A stretch of 64,000 bases of DNA from Rarobacter faecitabidus (GTDB lineage: Bacteria; Actinomycetota; Actinomycetes; Actinomycetales; Cellulomonadaceae). The notes under the pieces were generated by a model. The model was not told the origin of the DNA and made no database searches. It saw only the letters and a program-made list of their open reading frames with translations. The stretch's first letter is position 1. Each line of letters starts with the position of its first letter. Positions 33,647 to 42,154 of this stretch are shown in pieces. The position numbers were made by a program, and so were the translations under genes. Location: contig NZ_VFOS01000001.1 of assembly GCF_006716265.1 (NCBI RefSeq), forward strand, positions 1-64,000, given 5' to 3'.

Positions 33647-34860
33647 TCAGCTCGCGATGGTGGTCGCGAGGCTGAACGCGAAGGCCTTGTTGTATCCCGG
33701 GCAGCTACCGATGACTCTCACCGTGATCTGCTTGCCCGCATCCTTGGCCTTGACCTTGTAAGTCTTCTTCTTGGCCTTCTTGATCTTGACGCCGTTGGCG
33801 AACCAGGCATAGGTCAACTTCACGTTGCCAGGCTTCCACTTGGCCGACTTGACCTTGAGCTACTTCCCCGCGATGGACTTGCCCTGAATGGGGGCCGGTG
33901 GCGCCGGTCTCTCCTTGGTCGCCCTTGTCTCCTTGGTCGCCCTTGGGCAGGTCAGTCGAGTTACCCGTCAACGCGACAACGGTTTGACCACCAGCAATAT
34001 TGCTCTTGACCACGAGCGATGCATTCGACGTTGCATTCTGACGTGAGGGAGCGAACCGAATCTTCACCTTCGCGCTCTGCCCAGGCTGCAAGGACTCTCC
34101 TGAGGCGTTGTCGGTCGTGATCAGGAAGTCGTCGGCGGAGACATCGTCGGTGTCCACCAAGCGAACGCGAGAGACCTCCAACAGGGCAGTGCCCGTGTTC
34201 GTAACCGTGAACGTCCGTGCCGCGCCAATCGTGTTCGCCGCCTGCACGCCAAAATCGCTATCGCCAGTAACGCTTGCCAGCGGAGTCGCCGTCCCGAAAC
34301 GCAGGTTCGACCACTTCGCCTTGACGATGTCAGGGGTGCCGACTCCGGCCTGACCGGTGTTCCACGCCTGGAAGATCACGTCCTTGGTAGGGCACGGTGA
34401 ACCAGAGACCGAAGTTGTACTTGCGGCCATTGGTTGCGGGCAGGTCGCGCCACGCCGGGTCCACATAGAGGTCGGCCTTGATGCTCAGGACGTTCGCGAT
34501 GCCCGGCACCGTCGTCAGATCGGTCTTCTTTCCCTCGCAACGGTAGAAGGTGCCGCTACCGCTCGTTTTCACGGCAGCGCGGTCGACCTCCACGTTCAAC
34601 TCGTTCGCCTGCGCGTCAAAGACCGACGGAACCTGGCGGTCTCTGACCCACGTGAAGTCGTCGAAGTGCTGGTTGACGTAGTTCAGTTCTGGCAGCGAGG
34701 TGCTGGTCGTCTCGGGGGCGAAGAACTTCGTGGTGATTCCGTTCGCGCTGAACGATGAGACGTGCGCGGGGTTTGGGGTCGACAAGGCGAGGAAACCTGC
34801 ACCGGTCGGCAGCGCGGTTCCCAGTCCCTCCAACTCGCGACCAGCGAATCGAGCGTTAAG
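33647..34860 (-). pseudogene. broken surface/secreted protein with SPD-2-like and collagen-like parts
   Basis: Coding character continues across three frames. From ~34860: FLALSTPNPAHVSSFSANG... to KYNFGLWFTVP. A frameshift near 34386 leads to KDVIFQAWNTGQ..., an ASPM/SPD-2-like Ig domain (SDFGVQAANTIGAARTFTVTNTGTALLEVSRV) and a short collagen-like GDQGDKGDQGETGATGP. A second shift near 33890 leads to IQGKSIAG, an in-frame TAG at 33862-33860, and an Ig-like tail (KSAKWKPGNVKLTYAW...SCPGYN). The 5' end lacks a start and signal peptide. A decayed adhesin-like gene. Confidence 0.8.
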
Positions 34861-35069
34861 GGAGTGCGGGATTCGGTGTCCTCGCGGCTGTAGTGACTCA
34901 CTGATGCAGTGGACACGCTCCGGTCTTCCCTCGGTGCGGTGCGGGTGTCGCGGCCGTCGCGATCTCCATGCGGAGATCTCGAAGCACGGCCGGTTGCGGC
35001 ACTCAACCAACGAGAGAGCCGCGGCATGCGAGGAGCGGAACCGCAGCCCCATGACCGTCGAGTGCTACG
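34861..35069. other. intergenic region before the aroG leader
   Basis: About 210 bp without coding character. A small hairpin GATCTCC-ATGC-GGAGATC lies at 34961-34978. The aroG promoter presumably lies at its right end, but I cannot pick -35/-10 boxes with confidence. Confidence 0.4.
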
Positions 35070-35144
35070 ATGTCGGATGTGACCGGATCTCGTTGGTATC
35101 GCTTTATGCAGGCTCCTGGTGGGGCCATGCGGGCGAACGCCTGA
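35070..35144 (+). CDS. aromatic leader peptide of the DAHP synthase gene
   Basis: A 24-codon frame, ATG at 35070 (or GTG at 35079), contains the run RWYRF, so Trp, Tyr and Phe codons lie within five residues, and it ends in TGA 149 bp before aroG. Downstream, GGAGCC (35158-35163) and GAGCC (35189-35193) can each pair with GGGCTCC (35215-35221), giving alternative hairpins. This is the architecture of ribosome-mediated attenuation: stalling at scarce aromatic aminoacyl-tRNAs would change folding and permit aroG expression. No promoter or terminator is proven. Confidence 0.6.
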   Translation: MSDVTGSRWYRFMQAPGGAMRANA

Positions 35145-35293
35145 CCAACATCCACCCGGAGCCAATCAGGGCCTTGGCCGCGTCAAGCGAGCCGGGCCCT
35201 TCGTCATGTCAGACGGGCTCCTGCCGGACTCACGCGCGGTCGCCGGATCTGACCTGGCGAAACCTCGTCAGAATCGGATGAAACGGAAAGCCC
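35145..35293 (+). promoter_or_regulatory. aroG attenuator region
   Basis: The 149-nt untranslated segment after the leader peptide holds competing arms GGAGCC (35158), GAGCC (35189) and GGGCTCC (35215). GC-rich self-complementary GGGCC(C/T) tracts occur at 35169 and 35194. A mutually exclusive stem set is plausible; a canonical T-run terminator is not obvious, so control may act on translation or through Rho. Confidence 0.45.
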
Positions 35294-36358
35294 ATGAACG
35301 CCCCCACCATCACCTCCGACCTTCACGTGCGCGCGCTCGAGCCGCTGCCCAGTCCTGAGCGAGTGCTCGCCGAACTGCCGCTTACGGGTTCCGCTTCCGA
35401 CGTGGTGGGCAAGGCACGGGACGAGATCCGCGACGTCCTTCACGGACGTGACGATCGGCTCGTCGTGGTCGTCGGCCCGTGCTCGATCCACGACCCCGCC
35501 GCGGCGCTCGACTACGCTCGCCGTCTCGCCGCGCTCGTGCCGTCACTCGAAGACGACCTAGTCGTGGTCATGCGCGTGTATTTTGAAAAGCCGCGCACCA
35601 CGGTGGGGTGGAAGGGCCTGATCAACGACCCCCACCTGGATGGTAGCCACGACATCACCACCGGATTGCGTCTGGCCAGGGAGATCCTGCTCGGCGTGCT
35701 CGCAGCGGGGGTGCCAGCGGCGAATGAGTTCCTTGAGCCGACCAGCCCGCAGTACATCGCCGATGCCGTTTCGTGGGGTGCGATCGGGGCGCGCAATCCG
35801 GAGAGTCAGGTGCACCGACAACTCGCCTCAGGACTGTCAATGCCCGTCGGCTTCAAGAATGCGACGGAGGGATCCGTGCAGGCGGCCGTGGACGGCTGCA
35901 TCACCGCGGCGAGCCCGCATGTGTTCTTCGGCATCGATCCGCAGGGCCGCGCGGCGGCCGTCGAGACTTCAGGCAACCCGGACTGCCACATCATCTTGCG
36001 CGGGGGAGCACATGGCCCCAACTATGACGACGCCTCAGTGGCGGGCGCCAATGAGATCGGCGTGAAGGGTGGCCTGCCGCCGCGTCTGGTCGTTGATGCC
36101 TCGCACGGTAACTCCGGCAAATCAGAGGTGCGACAGGCCGAGGTGGCGCGCGAACTCGCGGCATCGATCGCCGCCGGCAATGACGGCATCTTCGGGATCA
36201 TGCTGGAGAGCTTCATCGAACCAGGCAATCAGGCACCAGCGCCATCCGGCCTGGTGTACGGCAAGTCCGTTACCGACAAGTGCATCGGCTGGGACGAGAC
36301 CGAGCGACTGCTCGGTGAACTCGCCGTAGCAGTGCGCGCCCGCCGCGCCAACTCCTGA
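35294..36358 (+). CDS. aroG: 3-deoxy-7-phosphoheptulonate (DAHP) synthase, class I
   Basis: 354 aa. It condenses phosphoenolpyruvate and erythrose 4-phosphate, the first shikimate pathway step. Class I (AroF/G/H) signatures: VVVGPCSIHD, RVYFEKPRTTVGWKGLINDP, ANEFLEP, WGAIGARNPESQVHRQLASGLSMPVGFKNATEG, HIILRGGAHGPNYD and VDASHGNSGK, including the metal-binding Cys, His, Glu and Asp contexts. ATG at 35294 follows GAAACGGAAAGCCC. An aromatic leader peptide precedes it. Confidence 0.95.
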   Translation: MNAPTITSDLHVRALEPLPSPERVLAELPLTGSASDVVGKARDEIRDVLHGRDDRLVVVVGPCSIHDPAAALDYARRLAALVPSLEDDLVVVMRVYFEKPRTTVGWKGLINDPHLDGSHDITTGLRLAREILLGVLAAGVPAANEFLEPTSPQYIADAVSWGAIGARNPESQVHRQLASGLSMPVGFKNATEGSVQAAVDGCITAASPHVFFGIDPQGRAAAVETSGNPDCHIILRGGAHGPNYDDASVAGANEIGVKGGLPPRLVVDASHGNSGKSEVRQAEVARELAASIAAGNDGIFGIMLESFIEPGNQAPAPSGLVYGKSVTDKCIGWDETERLLGELAVAVRARRANS

Positions 36359-36386
36359 AGCACCGCGGGCAGGGAGCGGAAACTAC

Positions 36387-37295
36387 ATGTCGGATATCCT
36401 GATCGGCCTCATCCCCGCTTTCGGGTGGGGGATGCAGGGCGTCGTCATGCAGAAGCTTGGCGGGCGTACCCCCAACAAGCAGATGGGGATGGTGCTGACG
36501 GCCCTGGTCGTCGCCATCGCTGTGTTCTTCATTCGCCCGCCAGCGACGGGATCGTGGACGGCCACGCTGATCATCGCCGCCTGCCTGAACGGCGCACCGT
36601 GGGCGGTGGGCCAGATCCTGCAGATCCGAGCGTTCGAACTCATGGGCGTCTCCCGCGCGATGCCGATCTCCACGGGCATGCAGTTGCTTGGCGCCACGCT
36701 CGTTGGCGTCGTCTTCTTCCACGAGTGGCGCCACGGCTGGCAGTTCGGTCTGGGCGTACCGGCGCTACTTTTGCTCATATTCGGCGTGTGGCTCACCACC
36801 TATAGCGAGAAGAGCGACGGTGCCGTGGCCGGAGGTGGTGCTGCCGTGCTCAGGCAGGGCTTCTCCATCCTGCTGCTCTCATCGCTCGGGTACGTGCTCT
36901 ACGCGACGTCCAGCCTGATCTTTTCCGTGGATCCCTTCGATCTGCTGTTCCCCCAGTCCGTCGTCATGGTGGTTACGACGCTCATCATTTCGCTGGTGAT
37001 GTCCGACAAGAACCAACGGCGCGACTCCAGCGTGGGCATCTTCGGCAAGAAGACGTGGCTGAACATGGTCACCGGCATCCTCTTCGCCGCTGGAAACCTC
37101 GCGGCTCTGTTGTCGATTCAGCGCAACGGTGCCGCGGTGGGCTGGACCCTCGCCCAGATGAACGTCATCATCTCGACCGTGGGGGGACTCGTCTTCCTTC
37201 GGGAGCGTAAGAGCAGGAAGGAACTGTTCTTCGTCCTGGGAGGTCTGGCATTCGTGGCTGTGGGTGGCATTCTCATCGGTGTGACCAAGAACTAG
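36387..37295 (+). CDS. GRP-family sugar transporter (GlcU/RbsU-like)
   Basis: 302 aa with about ten membrane helices in a two-fold repeat of five, a DMT-superfamily fold. The start DILIGLIPAFGWGMQGVVMQKLGG and the second-half WLNMVTGILFAAGNLAALLSIQRNGAAVGWTLAQMNVIISTVGGL match glucose/ribose uptake proteins, probable proton symporters. It lies 28 bp after aroG, perhaps cotranscribed, with no obvious functional tie. Confidence 0.85.
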   Translation: MSDILIGLIPAFGWGMQGVVMQKLGGRTPNKQMGMVLTALVVAIAVFFIRPPATGSWTATLIIAACLNGAPWAVGQILQIRAFELMGVSRAMPISTGMQLLGATLVGVVFFHEWRHGWQFGLGVPALLLLIFGVWLTTYSEKSDGAVAGGGAAVLRQGFSILLLSSLGYVLYATSSLIFSVDPFDLLFPQSVVMVVTTLIISLVMSDKNQRRDSSVGIFGKKTWLNMVTGILFAAGNLAALLSIQRNGAAVGWTLAQMNVIISTVGGLVFLRERKSRKELFFVLGGLAFVAVGGILIGVTKN

Positions 37296-37481
37296 CGGAA
37301 GTTTCCCGCAGAGGCTCGCCGGGACGAAATTCGCCCAAACCGCGAACGCGCTGGACCGCCTGTGTCGGCACCATCCTCTCGGACCTGCGTTGCCCAAGTC
37401 CGCGCCGCGTGCGGTGCATGCTCGCCTGCAGTCGACACCGTTGTGGGCTCGAGCTATTCCGATGTCCTGCGACATCACCTT
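37296..37481. other. intergenic, left flank of the island
   Basis: 186 bp between the transporter gene and the first 108-bp repeat. I see no gene; only a minor GATGTC-CTGC-GACATC hairpin (37461-37476). Confidence 0.4.
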
Positions 37482-37697
37482 GTCGGGGTGACAGGAGCCG
37501 TCACTCGCTGACGCTCGCTCCTCCCAAATCCTGGCCCTGTTCAATAAAATCAGTGAGGACCCGGCTGGCGCCGAGCCCTCACTGATTTTGTCGGGGTGAC
37601 AGGAGCCGTCACTCGCTGACGCTCGCTCCTCCCAAATCCTGGCCCTGTTCAATAAAATCAGTGAGGACCCGGCTGGCGCCGAGCCCTCACTGATTTT
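37482..37697 (-). repeat. two tandem 108-bp units of tRNA-Pro end plus terminator
   Basis: Units 37482-37589 and 37590-37697 are essentially identical. Each begins with GTCGGGGTGACAGGA, the 3' end of tRNA-Pro (leftward strand), and contains a strong hairpin AATCAGTGAGG...CCTCACTGATT flanked by A4/T4, the probable native terminator of tRNA-Pro. A third copy of the start at 37698 continues into the 35-bp att repeat. They look like stacked remnants of repeated integration/excision or slippage at the tRNA end. Confidence 0.85.
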
Positions 37698-37732
<35 letters not shown>

Positions 37733-37917
37733 TCACGATTGAGCCGATTTCGGCCGTCTAGCGGTCAATCCTCTGAGATGCAGATAGCGCCGTTGACCTG
37801 GTATTACGAACGTGGCGGGCGCTGTTCAGGCTAGGTGTGAGTCATCCCTCGTCCTGTGAACATGTGTACCAAATGTGTACCGCTCGTTAGGAATGCGTGC
37901 GCTGTGAGAAGGGAGCA
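37733..37917. other. island left end with TGTGTACC direct repeats
   Basis: It contains ATGTGTACCAAATGTGTACC (37862-37881), two TGTGTACC octamers 3 bp apart. The same sequence (one end base different) forms part of the integrase gene 3' end at 43923-43941. The reading frame across it (EHVYQMCTAR-stop) equals the integrase C terminus, so this is an integrase-end remnant or an arm-type recombinase site. There is no other gene. Confidence 0.5.
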
Positions 37918-38175
37918 CTACGCATCGGGGAGTCGGGCGAGGATGTCGTCGGTGCCTGTGACCGGTTCGACGAATGCGAAGACGCCGCATTCGAGGCCCG
38001 AGTAGGTGTCCTTGATCTCCCAGACGTCCTTCACCCGCCACCGGCGTTTCTCGTTGTCTACGATCCCGAGCCCGACAAACGGTGCGGCATAGGCCTCGTC
38101 GTCGCGCCACGACGTGGTCCTATCGGCGGTGAGGTAGGTGACGTAGTGGCGGGAGAAAGCTTCGGGGAAATCCAT
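37918..38175 (-). CDS. island protein, unknown function
   Basis: 85 aa from ATG 38175. MDFPEAFSRHYVTYLTADRTTSWRDD then APFVGLGIVDNEKRRWRVKDVWEIKDTYSGLECGVFAF: a small beta-rich domain with an acidic C terminus. No family is recognised. The position at the island edge and plausible codon use make it a moderately likely gene. Confidence 0.5.
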   Translation of the reverse strand: MDFPEAFSRHYVTYLTADRTTSWRDDEAYAAPFVGLGIVDNEKRRWRVKDVWEIKDTYSGLECGVFAFVEPVTGTDDILARLPDA

Positions 38176-38332
38176 CGTTACGTATCCATTCGTAGAGGCT
38201 GTCGAGCGGTGAACAACCGATGCTACGGGCCCGCATTCAAGGGTGCAGAAGATGGCAGAACGCTGAGGGTTCTCTGCATCTCGGATGGAATTCTCCGGAC
38301 CTGGCTGGAGCGGCGAGGCCAGGGCGCACAGC

Positions 38333-38421
38333 GGGTACGCTGGAAACCAGAGGGGGCGTACCCCGCGTCAGCCTTGAAATAACAGGCCGTCAGAACACGC
38401 GGGAGGCTGCCCCATCGTCGT
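38333..38421 (+). repeat. structured 89-bp element, copy 1 (candidate RNA)
   Basis: About 88% identical without gaps to 39456-39544. Nested complementarity is visible: outer GGGGC/GCCCC, middle CCCGCGT/ACGCGGG, and an inner hairpin GCCT-TGAAATAAC-AGGC, preceded by CTGGAAACCAG. Differences between copies fall mainly outside the stems. It lies 69 bp before a gene for a membrane protein. It could be a small RNA, a leader element, or a miniature mobile sequence. Confidence 0.6.
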
Positions 38422-38489
38422 ACACGGATCATGCAGGCGTGTGCGCACCGAGCGTCCTGGGGTCTGCCGGATGCATGTAACCTTCTCGC

Positions 38490-39146
38490 ATGGAGACGTT
38501 TGGGTCGCTCAGCCCCGCGATACTCGGCATAGTTGGTGTTGCTTTGGGGGCGCTTATATCGATCTACGCGGTCCGTGGAGGCGACCTTGCGCGTTTCAAC
38601 TCCGACGAGTTCAACCGTAGATACAGTTATCTAGCCGAAATTCTCCGAGCGGCAGAAGCTCAGTACATCGCCTACCGCCTAGATGCCCAGGCTGTCCAAG
38701 AGTTTATTGCTGAGGGAAATCGTGCAGTTGCAGAAGGTCGAGCCCCGAATGTTTTTTATGAGGCCGAACCAGAACTCCTCGACAGGATCAAGGTGTCGAC
38801 GCAGAAATGGCGAGACGTCGTCGCTTTGCGGTATCTGCAAACCGACGAGTACGTTGAACGGGCCATAGGCATCTTTGATGCGCAACGTGGAGTAATCGCT
38901 GGCCGGAACCTAGATACGATCTCTGAGGACCACGAACAGTTTGAAGTGGCACTGAGAATTCTGCAGCGCGCAGCGCGTATCGCTCACATCCGCGTATCTC
39001 TCACGGTAGTGAACTCACACCTGATCGGCTGGCCGCGTCGAACTCACCGAAAACAACTTCTGTCAGTCCTTGAAGGGGAGAAGTCGCTGTTTGAGGTCGA
39101 GGTCGTCAGGTATAAGGAAACGTTGCGATCGCAACCTTCCAACTAG
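38490..39146 (+). CDS. single-pass membrane protein with helical cytoplasmic domain, unknown function
   Basis: 218 aa. An N-terminal transmembrane helix (residues ~9-29, AILGIVGVALGALISIYAV) is followed by a largely alpha-helical soluble part (EFNRRYSYLAEILRAAEAQYIAY..., DRIKVSTQKWRDVVALRYLQTDEYVERAIGIFD...). The codon use is more AT-tolerant than the core genome, a sign of transfer. It is flanked on both sides by copies of the structured 89-bp element. No family is recognised; an accessory or defence role is only a guess. Confidence 0.65.
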   Translation: METFGSLSPAILGIVGVALGALISIYAVRGGDLARFNSDEFNRRYSYLAEILRAAEAQYIAYRLDAQAVQEFIAEGNRAVAEGRAPNVFYEAEPELLDRIKVSTQKWRDVVALRYLQTDEYVERAIGIFDAQRGVIAGRNLDTISEDHEQFEVALRILQRAARIAHIRVSLTVVNSHLIGWPRRTHRKQLLSVLEGEKSLFEVEVVRYKETLRSQPSN

Positions 39147-39364
39147 TGGAGCAGCCTCCGGCTGTCTGACGCCGGCGGTCGCTACAGCGTGAGAATGCTT
39201 GTGCCTGATCAAGTGCATCTATCATTTGGTCGACTGCAACACTCAGCGGAAAAGGTGCGCCGTCCATCTTCATATCTCGAACTCTAGTAACGAGCGTTGA
39301 CGAGTCTGCACGGCCACTTGAGGTATCGACAAAGGCGTTCAGGGATTACGGTAGTCTGGGATAG

Positions 39365-39410
39365 ACGGGTCACCCCTCCGCTCCGTGGAGGCATGTGGCC
39401 CGTTCTTTCA
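39365..39410 (+). terminator. rho-independent terminator in the island
   Basis: ACGGGTCAC (39365-39373) pairs with GTGGCCCGT (39395-39403) around an inner CCTCC/GGAGG stem, followed by TCTTTCA. It stands 218 bp after the membrane-protein gene and could end that transcript or a short RNA. The rest of 39147-39364 shows no gene. Confidence 0.6.
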
Positions 39411-39455
39411 TTTGCGGTTCATCCACCGATTGGCCGGACACCGGCAGAGCCACTC

Positions 39456-39544
39456 AGGTAGTCTGGAAATCAGATGGGGCGTACCCCGCGTCAGCCTTGT
39501 AATAACAGGCCGTCAGAACACGCGGGCTAGTGCCCCATCGTCAT
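39456..39544 (+). repeat. structured 89-bp element, copy 2 (candidate RNA)
   Basis: Second copy of the element at 38333-38421, with the same three nested stems. The outer stem is one pair longer here (TGGGGC/GCCCCA). The flanking sequence differs. It lies downstream of a terminator and 100 bp before the end of a leftward gene, so no gene follows it directly on its strand. Confidence 0.6.
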
Positions 39545-39647
39545 GCCCACGCCCTATGCGCCTCCCGCAAGCACCTGAAAGAGCATGCTCCCGAACACGT
39601 TGCCGCTTGTCCCGTTCGCGAGATCCTTGACTGAGGCAAGGACTCCA

Positions 39648-40037
39648 CTAAACTTTCTTCGCTTTGGGGCTGTCGGCGGACAGCTCTTCGAGTTGCTTTT
39701 CGAGTATCGCGATAAGACGTTCCTCAAGTGATTGTGCTGACGGCCACACATCTGTTGCTTGCAGGCCCGCTGCAGTTGCCCCGGTGACAATGTAGTCACG
39801 TGCGCCGACGGTACTGGTGTCCTTTGCGTACAGATAGCGCTCTTGGAGATTGTTGATCGATTTCACTACATCGACAACGTCGATCCCAGTGCGTCGAGCA
39901 ATCTCATGGGTCATCGCACGGTTGTATGCGTTGTCTTGACAGATCGCGACAGCGGCCACCAGCACCGGATAGTCGCGTTCATACCAGGTTTTACCCTTCA
40001 CGGGTTCAGCTTCGTTAATCATGAGGTCATCATGCAA
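39648..40037 (-). CDS. island protein with winged-helix-like region, unknown function
   Basis: 129 aa from ATG 40037 (a second ATG is five codons in). DYPVLVAAVAICQDNAYNRAMTHEIARRTGIDVVDVVKSINNLQERYLYAKD resembles a winged HTH; the C-terminal end is a helical, charged tail (SLEERLIAILEKQLEELSADSPKAKK). Possibly a regulator of the neighbouring island genes. AT-richer than the host core. Confidence 0.55.
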   Translation of the reverse strand: MHDDLMINEAEPVKGKTWYERDYPVLVAAVAICQDNAYNRAMTHEIARRTGIDVVDVVKSINNLQERYLYAKDTSTVGARDYIVTGATAAGLQATDVWPSAQSLEERLIAILEKQLEELSADSPKAKKV

Positions 40038-40206
40038 TACCGGTCGGACATGAGTGAAGGGCGGCTGCGCTGTCCATCGGGACTGCGCTCGGGTTCCGCA
40101 ACCTCAGGCACTACATCACGAGGATCCTGCTCGAAGCGGGAGGATTCAGACTTCAGCTTCACCATGGATCGTGAAGAGCTATTAACTCGAGCATTTGGGA
40201 GGGCGG

Positions 40207-41088
40207 CTATTGCCGAAAAGGAATCTCTGAATTAGTGACCGAGAAACGCGAAGGGAGAACATCGAGCGGTGAAGTCTGGCGACGGCGCCTTTCAACTGCA
40301 GCTGATGCTGAAATGGAATGACTCGCAGAGTTTGCGGTCGGACCCAGATGCACTGCATAGAACAGCGGCCCCGATTGTGGTCGGACCTTCAGGTACGGGA
40401 CCATTGAGCCTGACTCGGTTGCTTTGATAAGCGGCGGGGTGTCGGTAGAGAGATCAAAGACGATTCGGATTTCTTGCTCACTTGCGTATGCAGGGTGCTT
40501 CAGGTGAAGCGCCCAGAACACCAAGTATTCAACTGCGGCCACACGGGCTTGGCGTAACACCTCATGTGGCGCATGCGCCTCCGCGGTCCAAATTGTTGCG
40601 GAGCATTCCTCAGCCGCGCGTCGGAGGACCGCCTGGGCGGACTCTCGGTTGTAGATCACCTCGCGCCACTTCGGAGATAGCGTTCGTTCGTCGAATTGGC
40701 TGGGAAAGTCTGCGTCTATCATCCAGCAATCATCGGAAAGGGAAATCGCGTGAGTACCGTATGAGCGAAACTGCGGCAGCAAGTCACGATTTCGCGAAGC
40801 GGAGAGCACGTAGAAGGCAGTCTTCCTGGCGATTTCTTCCTGGTGTGAGTCGAAGACTCGCCGGAGTTCTCCATCCAAATTGTCACCGGCCAGCGCTTCG
40901 CGCACCAGGGAGAGACCGTACTCCAACTCAGAGGGGTCGTTGAGCGACACTATGTGCGATGCGTGCATGACGTCAGATTCGTCTATCCGTGTGAGGCTAT
41001 GCGCGCTTGTGTAGTGCCATGCTTCGCCGGTCGTCTCTGATGGCAAACCGCCCGATTGCAGGTTCGGCCAGTATGTAGTGCCCACCAT
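40207..41088 (-). CDS. DUF2971 family protein
   Basis: 293 aa. It has the DUF2971 pattern: WHYTSAHSLTRI near residue 24, SLNDPSELEYGL, SASRNRDLLPQFRSYG, HAISL, then EYLVFWALHLKHPAYASEQEIRIVF and VPYLKVRP. Members occur scattered in mobile islands and are often suspected of anti-phage roles, but the biochemical function is unknown to me. ATG at 41088. It diverges from the 302-aa gene at 41149 with only 60 bp between them. Confidence 0.75.
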   Translation of the reverse strand: MVGTTYWPNLQSGGLPSETTGEAWHYTSAHSLTRIDESDVMHASHIVSLNDPSELEYGLSLVREALAGDNLDGELRRVFDSHQEEIARKTAFYVLSASRNRDLLPQFRSYGTHAISLSDDCWMIDADFPSQFDERTLSPKWREVIYNRESAQAVLRRAAEECSATIWTAEAHAPHEVLRQARVAAVEYLVFWALHLKHPAYASEQEIRIVFDLSTDTPPLIKATESGSMVPYLKVRPQSGPLFYAVHLGPTANSASHSISASAAVERRRRQTSPLDVLPSRFSVTNSEIPFRQ

Positions 41089-41148
41089 GTTGTCTAACGT
41101 ACCTGAACAACCTCACAGCTTCAGTGCACGACGAGAGAAAATGCTTGC

Positions 41149-42057
41149 ATGGAACAACCGAAAGATCTTCACCCGGGCTTCGCCGCTACGAGCCGTGAAA
41201 TGGCGAAAATAGCATCAGCATTGGAACGTCTCGGGCGCACCCAGGCCGCTGCGGGTAGTCCCGCGCTCTCTTTGCAGGAGTCTGCTCAATGGGCAGGCGA
41301 ATGGTCGGATGCTGGTGTTGAGATCAATTCTGGCGTTTCCGGTATGTGCGCCATGGCAGCGGACCATATCCGATCATTCGCAATCCTCGGCAAGACCGAA
41401 AGGTCGATCTTAGGTGTGGCGACGCAAGCCCGCGCTAGTCTCGCGGCGATGGCCCAGATCGATTGGATCTACACCCAAGGCATCGAGCCGGCAGAGCGTG
41501 TTCGACGGTGGGCTAATAGGCGTCTTGTCGGTAGCGCAGAGATGCGGAACCTGCTATTGACGGCTTCAGAACCGGTCCGCACGAAGGAGCTTCAGAATCA
41601 GCAAGAGTTCGAAGAGTGCATTCGAAGAAGTGCTGCGCTGCTTCTGCCAGCCGAAAACTGGACGCCATCGAAAAACAGAGGCGATTGGATCCAGCCTGCT
41701 CGCATAGGTGAAGCACAACTTGGAGAGATGAAGTTAGTGGACGCTCTTCTTCATCGCGGACCCGACAAATCAAGCGATGTCGGTATTATGCTCTACCGAT
41801 TTCTATCCGCCAGTGTTCACGGCCAACCACACGTTACTGTGCCTAATCTTGTGGGCATAGCCCATGATCCCAATGTGCCAGGTCTGAATTCAGCAGGCTT
41901 CGCCCTTGAGAACTCGGACTACCTGACGTGGGCCATCGCGTTGCTATTGGGTTTCGCGAATGCTGCGGAGTCTTTGATTGGGTATTTAGCATTGGATGCT
42001 CCGTGGTTGCAAGCTCTTGCGCAGGACACCCTCGCATTGTTCCGTTCGCAACTCTAA
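41149..42057 (+). CDS. island protein, unknown function, divergent from DUF2971 gene
   Basis: 302 aa, mainly helical. A middle section (AADHIRSFAILGKTERSILGVATQARASLAAMAQIDWIY) and a C-terminal hydrophobic stretch (YLTWAIALLLGFANAAESLIGYLAL) stand out. FLSASVHGQPHVTV resembles the His-containing tail of helical proteins that sense or bind nucleotides, but that is weak. AT-richer codons than the core. A two-gene divergent unit with DUF2971 is possible. Confidence 0.65.
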   Translation: MEQPKDLHPGFAATSREMAKIASALERLGRTQAAAGSPALSLQESAQWAGEWSDAGVEINSGVSGMCAMAADHIRSFAILGKTERSILGVATQARASLAAMAQIDWIYTQGIEPAERVRRWANRRLVGSAEMRNLLLTASEPVRTKELQNQQEFEECIRRSAALLLPAENWTPSKNRGDWIQPARIGEAQLGEMKLVDALLHRGPDKSSDVGIMLYRFLSASVHGQPHVTVPNLVGIAHDPNVPGLNSAGFALENSDYLTWAIALLLGFANAAESLIGYLALDAPWLQALAQDTLALFRSQL

Positions 42058-42154
42058 TAAGCACTATCCGCGGGGCGGTAGCTACTGACCTAATTTCTGT
42101 TTGAGCGTAGGTGAAGGTGGCTTGCCTGCCACCGTAAGGGCTCTAGCGTACTGC

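Noticed and set aside
33626-34009. Rightward frame opposite the pseudogene
   Set aside because: Low-complexity antisense of the Lys-rich and collagen-like coding remnants.
38220-38480. Short frames over both structured elements with similar products (GVPRVSL...ITGRQNTR)
   Set aside because: The similarity follows from the DNA repeat itself; there is no ribosome-binding site and the frames differ entirely outside the element.
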